NCBI GenBank assembly: GCA_052031065.1
Contig: JBPEXY010000156.1
Span: 1 to 18,414, forward strand
Reading direction: 5' to 3'
Length of the DNA: 18,414 nt
DNA from: JBPEXY01 sp052031065
GTDB taxonomy: Bacteria > Pseudomonadota > Gammaproteobacteria > Immundisolibacterales > Immundisolibacteraceae
The position numbers and the translations under genes were made by a program. A model generated the notes under the pieces. It made no database searches, was not told the origin of the DNA, and was given only the letters and a program-made list of their open reading frames with translations. The stretch's first letter is position 1. The number at the start of each line of letters is the position of its first letter. Of this stretch, positions 7,705 through 15,000 are shown piece by piece.

Positions 7705-7734
7705 TTGCCACGACTTTCCGCGAAGTCGTATGAT
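7705..7734 (+). promoter_or_regulatory. sigma70-like promoter of the HD-GYP gene with a dyad in the spacer
   Basis: TTGCCA (7705-7710), an 18-base spacer and TATGAT (7729-7734) match the consensus at 5 of 6 positions in each box, the best promoter by eye in the window. The spacer is almost filled by a perfect inverted repeat, ACGACTT-tccgcg-AAGTCGT (7710-7729). The predicted transcription start near 7741 gives a leader of about 85 bases. Confidence 0.6.
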
Positions 7735-7746
7735 TAACGATCTTTT

Positions 7747-7776
7747 TCGGGGACTTCCTGTGCTAACTGTCCCCGA
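7747..7776 (+). repeat. inverted repeat in the leader of the HD-GYP gene
   Basis: TCGGGGAC (7747-7754) and GTCCCCGA (7769-7776) are perfect 8-base complementary arms around a 14-base loop. They fall just after the predicted transcription start, so they could form a GC-rich hairpin at the 5' end of the mRNA or serve as a DNA operator. There is no T-run after it, so it is not a standard terminator, and it does not resemble a GEMM cyclic-di-GMP riboswitch as far as I can tell. Confidence 0.45.
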
Positions 7777-7825
7777 CCGGCGTCACTTCCCTGCGGCGCG
7801 GCATGCTAGAGGTCAAGGATCGTTT

Positions 7826-9034
7826 ATGGATCAACAGGATATTGCCAATCGACTGGTGGAAATCGGCATTGCCCTTTCCGACGAACGGCACCTGCCCAAC
7901 CTGTTAAGCAAGGTTGTCGATCACAGCCTCGATTTTACTAATGCCGATGCTGCCAGTCTCTATGTACGTGAAGGTAATGAACTGGAATTCAGGTTTACCC
8001 GCAACCTGACCCTTGAGCAACGAGATGATGGCGAGAACCAGTTCACCACTTTTCGGTTGCCCATAGATTCCCGCTCCGTTGCTGGCTACGTTGCGCTCAA
8101 TCGGCATACGGTACTGATTCCGGACGTTTATAACCGCACCGATGCATTACCGTTCAAATTCGACGATTCCTTCGATCGCAAGGTGGGTTACCACTCACAA
8201 TCGATGCTGGTAGTGCCAATTATCGATAATGAGGACAATGTTCTCGGTGTCCTGCAGCTGATTAACCATATGAATCACGGCGTACCCGAGGCCTTTCCGG
8301 AGGAGTTGCGACGCCCAGTGGAGGCACTTGCCGGTCAGGTTGCCATTGCCCTGCGTAACGTCGCGCTGGTGGATCAACTGGCACTGTCACAACGCGAAAC
8401 GGTTTACCGGCTCTGTCGTGCAGCGGAAACGCGCGACAATGAAACCGGCAACCATATCGTCAGAATCAGCCACTTCGCACGTCACCTGGCCAAACTCCAC
8501 GGCGAAAACCAAAGCTACTGCGAACTGGTCTTTGATGCCTCGCCAATGCATGACATTGGCAAAATTGGCATTCCCGATGCAGTGCTGCTCAAACCGGGGC
8601 GGCTCACCGATAACGAACGCATCATCATGAATACCCACGCTCAGCTCGGTTATGACATGCTCGCCGACAGCGATTCAGCACTGCTGGAAATGGGGGCCAC
8701 CATCGCACTGACACACCATGAGCGGTGGGACGGAAACGGCTATCCCAACCGACGCCAGGGTGCCGATATTCCGCTCGAAGGGCGAATTACCGCCCTCGTC
8801 GACGTGTTTGATGCGCTGAGCAGCCCCAGGGTTTACAAACCGGCCTGGGAAATCGACAAGGTGACCGATTTCTGCAAAGAGCAGCGGAATGTCCACTTCG
8901 ACGGTGAACTGGTCGATCTAATGTTTAGCAATCTGCCTGATTTTCTGGCGATTCGCGATAGTTACGCCGACAACTTTGACGAGGTGAGCGAACACTCGAT
9001 TCTCACTCCTGCGATAACCCGACCAGCTGAATAA
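7826..9034 (+). CDS. GAF and HD-GYP domain cyclic-di-GMP phosphodiesterase
   Basis: Predicted soluble signalling enzyme that degrades cyclic di-GMP, with an N-terminal GAF sensor (about 20-178) and a C-terminal HD-GYP domain (about 195-370). All residues that I know as metal or substrate ligands of HD-GYP proteins seem present: Glu216 and His220 (ETGNH), His242, Asp243 and Lys246 (HDIGK), His271, His297 and His298 (THHERWDGNGYP), and Asp326 (VDVFDAL). The Glu ligand suggests the trinuclear-iron type. There is no transmembrane segment. The frame is open back to 7388, over argB, but the ATG at 7826 has a good AAGGA (7815-7819) and begins the GAF domain, so I use it; 402 residues. It is preceded by its own promoter. 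The effector bound by the GAF domain is unknown. No partner cyclase is in the window. Confidence 0.92.
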   Translation: MDQQDIANRLVEIGIALSDERHLPNLLSKVVDHSLDFTNADAASLYVREGNELEFRFTRNLTLEQRDDGENQFTTFRLPIDSRSVAGYVALNRHTVLIPDVYNRTDALPFKFDDSFDRKVGYHSQSMLVVPIIDNEDNVLGVLQLINHMNHGVPEAFPEELRRPVEALAGQVAIALRNVALVDQLALSQRETVYRLCRAAETRDNETGNHIVRISHFARHLAKLHGENQSYCELVFDASPMHDIGKIGIPDAVLLKPGRLTDNERIIMNTHAQLGYDMLADSDSALLEMGATIALTHHERWDGNGYPNRRQGADIPLEGRITALVDVFDALSSPRVYKPAWEIDKVTDFCKEQRNVHFDGELVDLMFSNLPDFLAIRDSYADNFDEVSEHSILTPAITRPAE

Positions 9035-9106
9035 AACCGAATCATTAGAGCCTCCATCGCAGCCACCATTTCGCTTAACTCAACGCCATTCTCTGGACCA
9101 CTTTTT

Positions 9107-10195
9107 TTGCCTCTACAACAGACTGTTTTCCATGCCCGTCACCTTCACGCCGGCGCTACCATGGCACCGTTTGCCGGCTGGGATATGCCGATCCATTATG
9201 GCTCCCAGATAGAGGAGCACCGCCAGGTGCGGGGTGATGTGGGGCTATTCGATGTTTCTCACATGGTTGTCGCTGATATTAACGGCAAAGGTGCAACTGC
9301 ACTGCTACAGTGGCTACTTGCCAACGATGTCGGCAAAATCGAGCACGACGGAAAAGCGATCTACAGCTGCATGTTGAATGAAACCGCCGGAGTTATCGAT
9401 GACCTGATCGCCTACCGGATAGACCCGGAAAGTTACCGGTTGGTGCTTAACGCTGGCACCGCTAGCGGCGACCTCGAGTGGATAGTGAGCCACTGTGGCC
9501 GGTTTGACTGCACCATCGACCGCCGTGATGACCTTGCCATAATCGCTCTGCAGGGTCCAAATGCTGAAAGCACTTTGGCAACATTACTGAACGACGATTC
9601 GCTCAAAACGATTAGCCGTTTCTCTGCTGTCACGCGCAACGAACTGTTTATCGCCCGCACTGGTTATACCGGCGAAGACGGGTTTGAGCTGATCGCAGAC
9701 AAAACCCGCGCACTGATACTTTGGGATCAGCTGACTGACTCGGGGGTGCCGCCGATAGGCCTCGGTGCCCGCGATACCCTGCGGCTTGAGGCGGGTTTCT
9801 GTCTTTATGGACAGGATCTCGACAGCACAGCCTCGCCGCTGGAGTCAGGGCTTGGTTGGACGGTATCCTGGGAGCCAGCGGATAGAGATTTTATCGGCCG
9901 CGAGGCTCTGAGCAGGCAGCGAGAGACGGGACATCAACGGTTCATCGGTCTGCTGCTCGAAGAGAAGGGAATATTGCGATCGGGGATGAAACTGCTGAGC
10001 GGAGATCAAAACATCGGTACCACCACCAGCGGCGGCTTTTCGCCGAGCCTGGAAAGGTCCATCGCCTTTGCGCGGATCGCGGCAGACGCAGTCGACAACC
10101 CGGAACTGTATGTGGACATTCGTGGCAAAAAAAAACGGGTACGGACAGTAAAATTACCCTTTGTACGTAACGGCAAACCCTGCTTCACGCTGTAA
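9107..10195 (+). CDS. gcvT: aminomethyltransferase, glycine cleavage T-protein
   Basis: Releases ammonia from the aminomethyl group carried on lipoyl-GcvH and passes the methylene to tetrahydrofolate. The 362 residues agree with E. coli GcvT (364). Marks are PFAGWDMPIHYGSQIEEH (21-38), VGLFDVSHM (45-53), GVIDDLIAYR with the catalytic Asp (about 95-104) and GYTGEDGFE (186-194), plus GLGARDTLRLEAG. The gene starts with TTG at 9107: no in-frame ATG or GTG lies just upstream, and the next Met (residue 19) falls inside the conserved N-terminus. No clear Shine-Dalgarno sequence is present. It follows the HD-GYP gene after 72 bases, and gcvH comes 100 bases later. The gap upstream is too short for, and shows nothing like, a glycine riboswitch. 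Confidence 0.95.
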   Translation: MPLQQTVFHARHLHAGATMAPFAGWDMPIHYGSQIEEHRQVRGDVGLFDVSHMVVADINGKGATALLQWLLANDVGKIEHDGKAIYSCMLNETAGVIDDLIAYRIDPESYRLVLNAGTASGDLEWIVSHCGRFDCTIDRRDDLAIIALQGPNAESTLATLLNDDSLKTISRFSAVTRNELFIARTGYTGEDGFELIADKTRALILWDQLTDSGVPPIGLGARDTLRLEAGFCLYGQDLDSTASPLESGLGWTVSWEPADRDFIGREALSRQRETGHQRFIGLLLEEKGILRSGMKLLSGDQNIGTTTSGGFSPSLERSIAFARIAADAVDNPELYVDIRGKKKRVRTVKLPFVRNGKPCFTL

Positions 10196-10295
10196 TCTGG
10201 ACGCACCATCGGGGCTACTAAACTAAACGAATTAATCCCTATAGCTACAGCCCGGTTAGCACAAAACCTTTCAACAACATTATGGAACCGACACT

Positions 10296-10673
10296 ATGGA
10301 ACAGCTGAAATTCCTCGCCAGCCACGAATGGGCAAGACTGGAGGCAGACGGAACGGTCACCGTGGGAATCAGCGACCATGCGCAGGAGGCCTTGGGGGAG
10401 CTGGTCTATGTGGAACTTCCAGAGGTCGATGATCACTTCGACAGCGGGTCCGAATGTGCGGTAGTGGAATCGGTCAAAGCGGCATCGGATGTTTACTGCC
10501 CGGTTGCCGGGACCATTCAGAGCATCAACAGTGCGCTCGAAGAGAATCCGGAACTGGTCAATCAATCCCCCCAGGACGAAGGGTGGCTGTTCAAACTGAA
10601 ACCGGATAACGTTGACGATCTCGACCAGCTGCTGGACCAGCCCGCCTACCAGGCAACACTGGACCAGGACTGA
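10296..10673 (+). CDS. gcvH: glycine cleavage H-protein
   Basis: Lipoyl-carrying shuttle protein of the glycine cleavage system; moves the aminomethyl group from the P- to the T-protein and electrons to the L-protein. 125 residues, the normal size. The lipoylation site is Lys61 in ESVKAASDVYCPV, and the other family marks are SHEWA (9-13), VGISDHAQEALGELVYVELPEV in parts (VGISDHAQEALGE, VYVELPE), and DEGWLFKL near the end. The ATG at 10296 fits the family start; another ATG 14 bases upstream is out of frame. Its TGA overlaps the ATG of gcvPA by one base (TGATG), so the two are probably translationally coupled. Confidence 0.96.
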   Translation: MEQLKFLASHEWARLEADGTVTVGISDHAQEALGELVYVELPEVDDHFDSGSECAVVESVKAASDVYCPVAGTIQSINSALEENPELVNQSPQDEGWLFKLKPDNVDDLDQLLDQPAYQATLDQD

Positions 10674-12016
10674 TGCCGTTTATCCCTCACACAGAAGCAG
10701 AAACCAGCGAAATGCTGGCAACGATCGAAGAACAGAGCATCAACGCACTGTTCGATGAAATTCCCGACTCACTGCGCTCGGCACCTCTTGAGGCCATACC
10801 CGCCGGGGAGTCGGAAATGGCGGTCGCGGCCCTGTTAGGACAGCGGGCCGCAGAAAACAGCTCGCTTACCTGTTTTCTTGGCGCTGGTGCCTATGACCAC
10901 CACATTCCGGCAGCGGTCTGGGAGCTGACCACCCGTGGCGAGTTCTATTCTGCCTATACCCCGTACCAGGCAGAAGCGAGTCAAGGGACACTGCAGCTGG
11001 TCTACGAATTCCAGACCATGATTGCTGGCCTCACCGGACTCGATGCCGCCAATGCCTCGCTTTACGAAGGCGCCTCTGCGCTGGCCGAAGCGGTGTTAAT
11101 GGCCGTCCGGCTACAACGTAAAAAACCGCGGCGCATCCTGATTCCTGCGTCACTACACCCCTACTGGCGAGAGACCTTAACCGCACTGACGGAAGGGCAG
11201 CAGATCGAACTGGTTAACCTCGAATTTGATCCGACCAGCGGCAAACTGCAGTTACCGGAGCAGGCAGACCCGTTTGCTGCCCTGGTGATTTCCCAGCCAA
11301 ACTTTTTTGGCCTGCTTGAGTCGGTTGACGACCTCACCGACTGGGCCCATGCCCAGGGGGCACTGGTCATTGCCGCGGTAAACCCGATTTCCCTGGCGAT
11401 CCTAAAACCGCCGGGGAAATGGGGCGCTGCTGGCGCCGATATCGCCCTTGGCGAAGGCCAGCCGCTGGGCATACCGATGGCTAGCGGCGGACCCTATTTC
11501 GGTTTCATGGCCTGCAAGATCAGCCTGGTAAGACAGCTACCGGGGCGCATTGTTGGCCGCACCGTCGACAGCGAGGGCAAACCGGGGTTCACCCTCACTC
11601 TGCAGGCTCGTGAACAGCATATCCGTCGTGGTAAAGCCACCTCTAATATCTGTACCAATCAGGGCTTGATGGCAACCGCAGCGACATTGCATATGGCGGT
11701 GATGGGTAAAGAGGGAATTCGCCAGGCTGCATTACGCTGCCACCGGAATATGCGCCAAACGGCAGCAGCGCTGCTAGAGATTCCCGGGGTTCGGCAAAAA
11801 TTTCCTACCAGCGTTTTTCATGAGCAGCTGTTCGAACTTCCCGGGCCAGTAGCCCCTATATTGGCAAAATTGAGAACAGAAGGAATCCTTGGTGGCCTGG
11901 CGACCGTCGACCACTACCCACAACTGGGTGATTGCCTGCTGGTCTGCGCCACCGAAAAACGCACCGCAAGTGATATTCAGCGGTTGGCTCAGGCGTTAAC
12001 GGCCGCACTGGAATAA
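10673..12016 (+). CDS. gcvPA: glycine dehydrogenase (decarboxylating) subunit 1
   Basis: N-terminal half-equivalent of the glycine cleavage P-protein in the two-subunit form; with GcvPB it decarboxylates glycine and loads the aminomethyl group onto lipoyl-GcvH. The 447 residues match the family. Seen are FIPHTEAE at the start, FLGAGAYDHHIPAAV (about 68-82), FYSAYTPYQAEASQGTLQ in parts (YTPYQAEASQG), ANASLYEGASALAEA, GEGQPLGIPMASGGPYFGF in parts (GEGQPLG, ASGGPYFG) and RRGKATSNICTNQGL. As is normal for this subunit, the PLP-binding lysine is not here; it lies on GcvPB. GcvPB does not follow: an MFS permease begins 19 bases downstream. The start overlaps the gcvH stop. Confidence 0.95.
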   Translation: MPFIPHTEAETSEMLATIEEQSINALFDEIPDSLRSAPLEAIPAGESEMAVAALLGQRAAENSSLTCFLGAGAYDHHIPAAVWELTTRGEFYSAYTPYQAEASQGTLQLVYEFQTMIAGLTGLDAANASLYEGASALAEAVLMAVRLQRKKPRRILIPASLHPYWRETLTALTEGQQIELVNLEFDPTSGKLQLPEQADPFAALVISQPNFFGLLESVDDLTDWAHAQGALVIAAVNPISLAILKPPGKWGAAGADIALGEGQPLGIPMASGGPYFGFMACKISLVRQLPGRIVGRTVDSEGKPGFTLTLQAREQHIRRGKATSNICTNQGLMATAATLHMAVMGKEGIRQAALRCHRNMRQTAAALLEIPGVRQKFPTSVFHEQLFELPGPVAPILAKLRTEGILGGLATVDHYPQLGDCLLVCATEKRTASDIQRLAQALTAALE

Positions 12017-12035
12017 CCACAGGGGCCGATCAGCC

Positions 12036-13226
12036 ATGTCTCAGCCGGGAGCCACCAACTGGCACGGCATCGCTGTTACCTTTGTAGCTGGCGTCGCTGC
12101 TGCAATCATGCTGGCCAAAGCCAGCGCTGCTGCTCCAGCAGTACAGCAAGACCTGGGGCTGCAGCTATCCCAGATCGGCTGGGTGGTGTCGGTCAGTAAT
12201 CTCGCCACCCTGCTGTTCGGCACCATTTCCGGGCAATTGAGCGCTCGTTTTGGTCTACCGACCATGCTCAAGTCCGGGCTACTGATCATGACCATCGCCG
12301 CCCTGCTTTCCCTGTTTACCGGGCAATACCTCACTCTACTTGCGGGCCGGGCCCTGGAAGGGGTCGGGGTGGTCCTGGTTACCGTTGCCGCTCCGGCGCT
12401 GATTGCCTCACTCTCACGCCCGGAGGACCGCAGCATGGCAATGGGAATCTGGGCCCTTTGGATGCCCATCGGCGCAGTGATCATCATGCTGCTGTCACCG
12501 CTGCTTATGGGATGGCAGGGCTGGCACGGTCTGTGGTTATTTGCAGCCCTGGCTAGCCTGGCTGCCTGGATGCTGCTCCACCGCCAGCCGATCTCCACAG
12601 ACGGCCCCGCTGGCGCTTTCGACTTCAAGGCACTGACCGCGATTGCTCCGTGGCTGCTGGCAACCATTTTCGCCTGCTTCAGTTTCCAGTTCTTTAGCGT
12701 CTTCACCTTTATGCCGATTTACCTGGACAACACCCTCGGCATCTCGACGCAGCACGCGGCGAGACTGGTTGCGCTGATTCCCGTGTTTATCATTCCCGGA
12801 AATCTCCTTGGCGGCTGGCTGGCGAAGCGCGGATTCCCGCCCTGGCTGCTGATCCTGATACCGGCCCTGTTGCTGCTGTTGATCACCCAGGGCCTGTTTC
12901 GAATTACCACCCTGGATACCCTTGGTTACTTGCTCCTCGGCGGTTACGGGCTGATACTGGGTATTATTCCAACGGCAATTTTTGTCCAGGCACCACGCCT
13001 CGCAACAACCGCTTCTGCTGCCGCGCCGATCATCGGATTAGGTATGTCCGGCCAGGGATTGGGGATTCTGATCGGCCCACCCCTGACCGGCTGGGTCGCC
13101 GACGGGGGTCAACAGTGGCAGGCATGTGCCAACCTGCTTTCACTGGTGTTGCTGTTGCTGGCAACTTTTGCTTTGCTGCTGGCCAGACTAACCCATTCCA
13201 GCAGTCTGGAAGGTGCAAACGTCTAG
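12036..13226 (+). CDS. MFS transporter, substrate unknown
   Basis: Inner-membrane permease of the major facilitator superfamily, 396 residues. I count about twelve hydrophobic segments, roughly at 9-30, 47-69, 78-95, 98-125, 133-157, 164-182, 200-230, 241-263, 268-288, 296-320, 327-355 and 362-385, with a hydrophilic loop near 183-199 in the expected middle position. The loop after segment two, GQLSARFGLPTML, resembles MFS motif A. The general look (VSNLATLLFGTISG, GRALEGVGVVLV) recalls the CynX/NimT-type branch, but I cannot assign a substrate. It lies 19 bases after gcvPA and 59 bases before the alanine dehydrogenase gene, so it is probably co-transcribed with them; transport of a small amine, amino acid or carboxylate would fit but is inference. 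Confidence 0.9.
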   Translation: MSQPGATNWHGIAVTFVAGVAAAIMLAKASAAAPAVQQDLGLQLSQIGWVVSVSNLATLLFGTISGQLSARFGLPTMLKSGLLIMTIAALLSLFTGQYLTLLAGRALEGVGVVLVTVAAPALIASLSRPEDRSMAMGIWALWMPIGAVIIMLLSPLLMGWQGWHGLWLFAALASLAAWMLLHRQPISTDGPAGAFDFKALTAIAPWLLATIFACFSFQFFSVFTFMPIYLDNTLGISTQHAARLVALIPVFIIPGNLLGGWLAKRGFPPWLLILIPALLLLLITQGLFRITTLDTLGYLLLGGYGLILGIIPTAIFVQAPRLATTASAAAPIIGLGMSGQGLGILIGPPLTGWVADGGQQWQACANLLSLVLLLLATFALLLARLTHSSSLEGANV

Positions 13227-13285
13227 AGCCAAATGACGTTTGGTGGGGCAGATCAATAGAGCACTTCGATACAGGGAGGTGACCG

Positions 13286-14332
13286 ATGCATCTTGGCATA
13301 CCCAGAGAGACCAAAACCCTGGAAGGGCGCGTAGGTCTCGTACCCGCGGCCTGCGAACAGCTGGTCCGAGACGGCCACACTCTGCTGGTGGAGAGCTCCG
13401 CCGGCACCCTCAGTGGTTACCATGACCAGGATTATGAGCGTATCGGCGCTCGCATTGTCGACCGCACTACGCTGTTTGCCGATGCACAGCTGATCATCAA
13501 GGTCAAAGAGCCGCAGCCGGAAGAGATACCGCTGATTCGCGACCACCATCTGTTGTTCTGCTTTCTGCACCTGGCGGCCTTACCTCAACTACAGCAACAA
13601 TTGGTTGATTCCGGCTGCACAGCGGTCGCTTTCGAAACCGTCATCGATAATCACCGCCTACCTGTGCTGGCGCCGATGAGCGAAATTGCCGGCAAGCTGG
13701 CTATTCAATATGGCTCCACCCTGCTGCATCACCCGGCTGGCGGGCGCGGTCTGCTGATAGGTGGCATGGGGGCTACCGAGCGTGGCCGGGTGGTGATACT
13801 TGGTGGCGGGAACGCCGGTGGCAGCGCGGCCTTTTTAGCGGCAGCAATGGGTGCCAATGTCACCCTGTTCGATATTGATTCAGAACGGCTGCGCTATTTT
13901 CACCACCATGCCGCCAACATTACCGCTGAGTATGCATACCCAGATGCAATCGCCGAAGCAGTGGAAACCGCTGACCTGGTCGTGGGCGCGGTGCTGCAGC
14001 CCGGGTTAGCAGCACCAAAAATCATTACTCGGCAGATGGTCGAAGGAATGCCAGACGGGTCGGTACTGGTCGACATCGCCGTCGACCAGGGCGGCTGCAG
14101 TGTCACCACCCGACCCACCAGTTATGCCGAGCCGACCTATCAGGTAGCCGGAGTGACCCATTTCTGTGTCAACAACATGCCTGGTGCGGTACCGCGTAGC
14201 GCCTCCCAGGCGCTTTCTGCGGCTTTAATCCCTTACGTCAGGAAACTGGCCAGAGACGACTGGCGATCAGCGAGCCCAGCTCTCGCCGGCGCGATCAATG
14301 TGGATAAGGGCGAGCTAAAACTTGGCTCATAG
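13286..14332 (+). CDS. ald: alanine dehydrogenase (NAD+)
   Basis: Reversible NAD-dependent oxidative deamination of L-alanine to pyruvate; the Mycobacterium tuberculosis homologue also aminates glyoxylate to glycine. Visible are GIPRETKTLEGRVGLVPA with the substrate Arg15, VKEP with Lys74, FLHLAA with His95, LAPMSEIAGKLA, the Rossmann motif GGGNAGG (173-179), an acidic residue at the end of the second strand (FDIDSE, about Asp196) that indicates NAD rather than NADP, DIAVDQGG (263-270) and NNMPGAVP. At 348 residues it is about 20 shorter than the usual 370: the helix that normally follows the final Lys-Gly-containing strand is missing, and I see no frameshift that would add it. A strong ribosome binding site GGGAGGTGA (13274-13282) precedes the ATG. 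It probably ends the gcv transcript. PntA-like or lysine-deaminating relatives are less likely, given the FLHLAA and NNMPGAVP motifs. Confidence 0.9.
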   Translation: MHLGIPRETKTLEGRVGLVPAACEQLVRDGHTLLVESSAGTLSGYHDQDYERIGARIVDRTTLFADAQLIIKVKEPQPEEIPLIRDHHLLFCFLHLAALPQLQQQLVDSGCTAVAFETVIDNHRLPVLAPMSEIAGKLAIQYGSTLLHHPAGGRGLLIGGMGATERGRVVILGGGNAGGSAAFLAAAMGANVTLFDIDSERLRYFHHHAANITAEYAYPDAIAEAVETADLVVGAVLQPGLAAPKIITRQMVEGMPDGSVLVDIAVDQGGCSVTTRPTSYAEPTYQVAGVTHFCVNNMPGAVPRSASQALSAALIPYVRKLARDDWRSASPALAGAINVDKGELKLGS

Positions 14333-14387
14333 CAGGTGATGGCAATTTACGATCTGGCAACGATCGCTCCTAAAGCTCATAAATAAC

Positions 14388-14436
14388 TGGAATAAAATAG
14401 CCCATCTCAATGAATTTCATTGACATTTTATTTCCA
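14388..14436. repeat. nested inverted repeats between ald and the small exported protein
   Basis: An inner perfect palindrome, TCAATGAA-t-TTCATTGA (14407-14423), is enclosed by an outer inverted repeat, TGGAATAAAAT (14388-14398) and ATTTTATTTCCA (14425-14436), whose arms match except for one extra base on the right. The right side of the inner palindrome overlaps a TTGACA box. The structure is AT-rich in a GC-richer setting. Confidence 0.6.
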
Positions 14437-14448
14437 AGTTAATAGGGT
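14420..14448 (+). promoter_or_regulatory. putative promoter of the small exported protein gene
   Basis: A perfect TTGACA (14420-14425) is followed after 17 bases by TAGGGT (14443-14448), a weak -10 box matching 3 of 6 positions. The -35 box overlaps the inner palindrome. The leader would be about 120 bases long; I see nothing recognisable within it apart from the ribosome binding site GGAG at 14568-14571. Confidence 0.35.
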
Positions 14449-14577
14449 GTCTGATCTAATTACCCAATGGCGCAGCAGACCTGTCCCGTCGTTTTAAAGG
14501 CCTGCCGCCAGTACCGATAATCCTTAACACCAGCGCTATTCACCTCAGTCCTATTCTTTCAAGAGCCGGAGCCTGAT

Positions 14578-14883
14578 ATGTTTCGATCGATTGTTAAAAC
14601 CGCTTGCGCCGCCCTTGTCGGCATTGCCATGCTCAGCCAGCCAGTAATGGCTACATCGAAAACATCTTCCTCACCATCGAAGGGGCCCAGCGCCGTCGAA
14701 ATGGGCGCAGACCTGCTGGTTGCCCGTCCAGTGCAGATGGTTGCAACGGCCACCGGCCTGGTGGTTTTCGTCGCCTCGCTACCATTCACCTTCCTTGGCG
14801 AAAACGTTGGCCAGGCGGGTAAAACACTGGTCGCAGAACCCGCCAAGGCAACCTTTGTCCGCTGCCTGGGTTGCAAGAAGTAG
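14578..14883 (+). CDS. small conserved exported protein with C-terminal CxxC
   Basis: A 101-residue protein of unknown function. The N-terminus MFRSIVKTACAALVGIAMLSQPVMA, seen as a basic start, a hydrophobic core and an MA end, is a good signal peptide (about 1-25). After a Ser/Lys-rich linker comes SAVEMGADLLVARPVQMVA, then a hydrophobic stretch GLVVFVASLPFTFLG (about 61-75) which could be a membrane anchor, then VGQAGKTLVAEPAKATFVRCLGCKK. I recall similar short proteins in Pseudomonas and relatives with the same pattern of ARP, SLPF, LG-NV and a terminal RCLGC, so this looks like a real conserved family. The two Cys in CLGC could bind metal or form a disulfide. GGAG six bases before the ATG and a strong terminator after the stop support a single-gene transcript. 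Confidence 0.8.
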   Translation: MFRSIVKTACAALVGIAMLSQPVMATSKTSSSPSKGPSAVEMGADLLVARPVQMVATATGLVVFVASLPFTFLGENVGQAGKTLVAEPAKATFVRCLGCKK

Positions 14884-14910
14884 GCTATCTAACGTAGAAC
14901 CGCAAACAGT

Positions 14911-14949
14911 AAAAAGCCCGGTAGTGCTAAGCACTACCGGGCTTTTTTT
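14911..14949 (+). terminator. strong rho-independent terminator, probably bidirectional
   Basis: A perfect 17-base stem (14911-14927 pairing with 14931-14947) with a TAA loop carries a GC-rich core, GCCCGGTAGTGC, flanked by an A-run on the left and a T-run on the right (through 14949). It lies 27 bases after the small exported protein gene, and the A-run makes it suitable also for the oppositely directed HIT gene, whose stop is at 15001. Confidence 0.95.
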
Positions 14950-15000
14950 ACGCTATCTACCCTACCAAAAGCTGTTTATCCTCCACTCTACCCCGGCACC

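Noticed and set aside
7388..7825. Upstream extension of the HD-GYP reading frame, overlapping argB on the other strand
   Set aside because: The added 146 residues show no domain, run antisense to argB and cross the promoter; AAGGA and the ATG at 7826 fit the GAF start.
7735..7825. GEMM cyclic-di-GMP riboswitch in the HD-GYP leader
   Set aside because: A hairpin is present, but the conserved GEMM core is not recognisable and the leader is short for an aptamer plus expression platform.
9035..9106. Glycine riboswitch upstream of gcvT
   Set aside because: The 72-base gap is too short for the tandem aptamers and contains no matching conserved core that I can see.
12041..12706. Long reverse-strand open frame within the MFS gene
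   Set aside because: It mirrors the codon pattern of a GC-rich membrane protein gene, and its translation has low complexity and no recognisable motif.
14333..14387. Possible terminator directly after ald
   Set aside because: Only short partial repeats (CGATC) occur, with no stable GC stem and T-run; the nested dyad further on is described separately.
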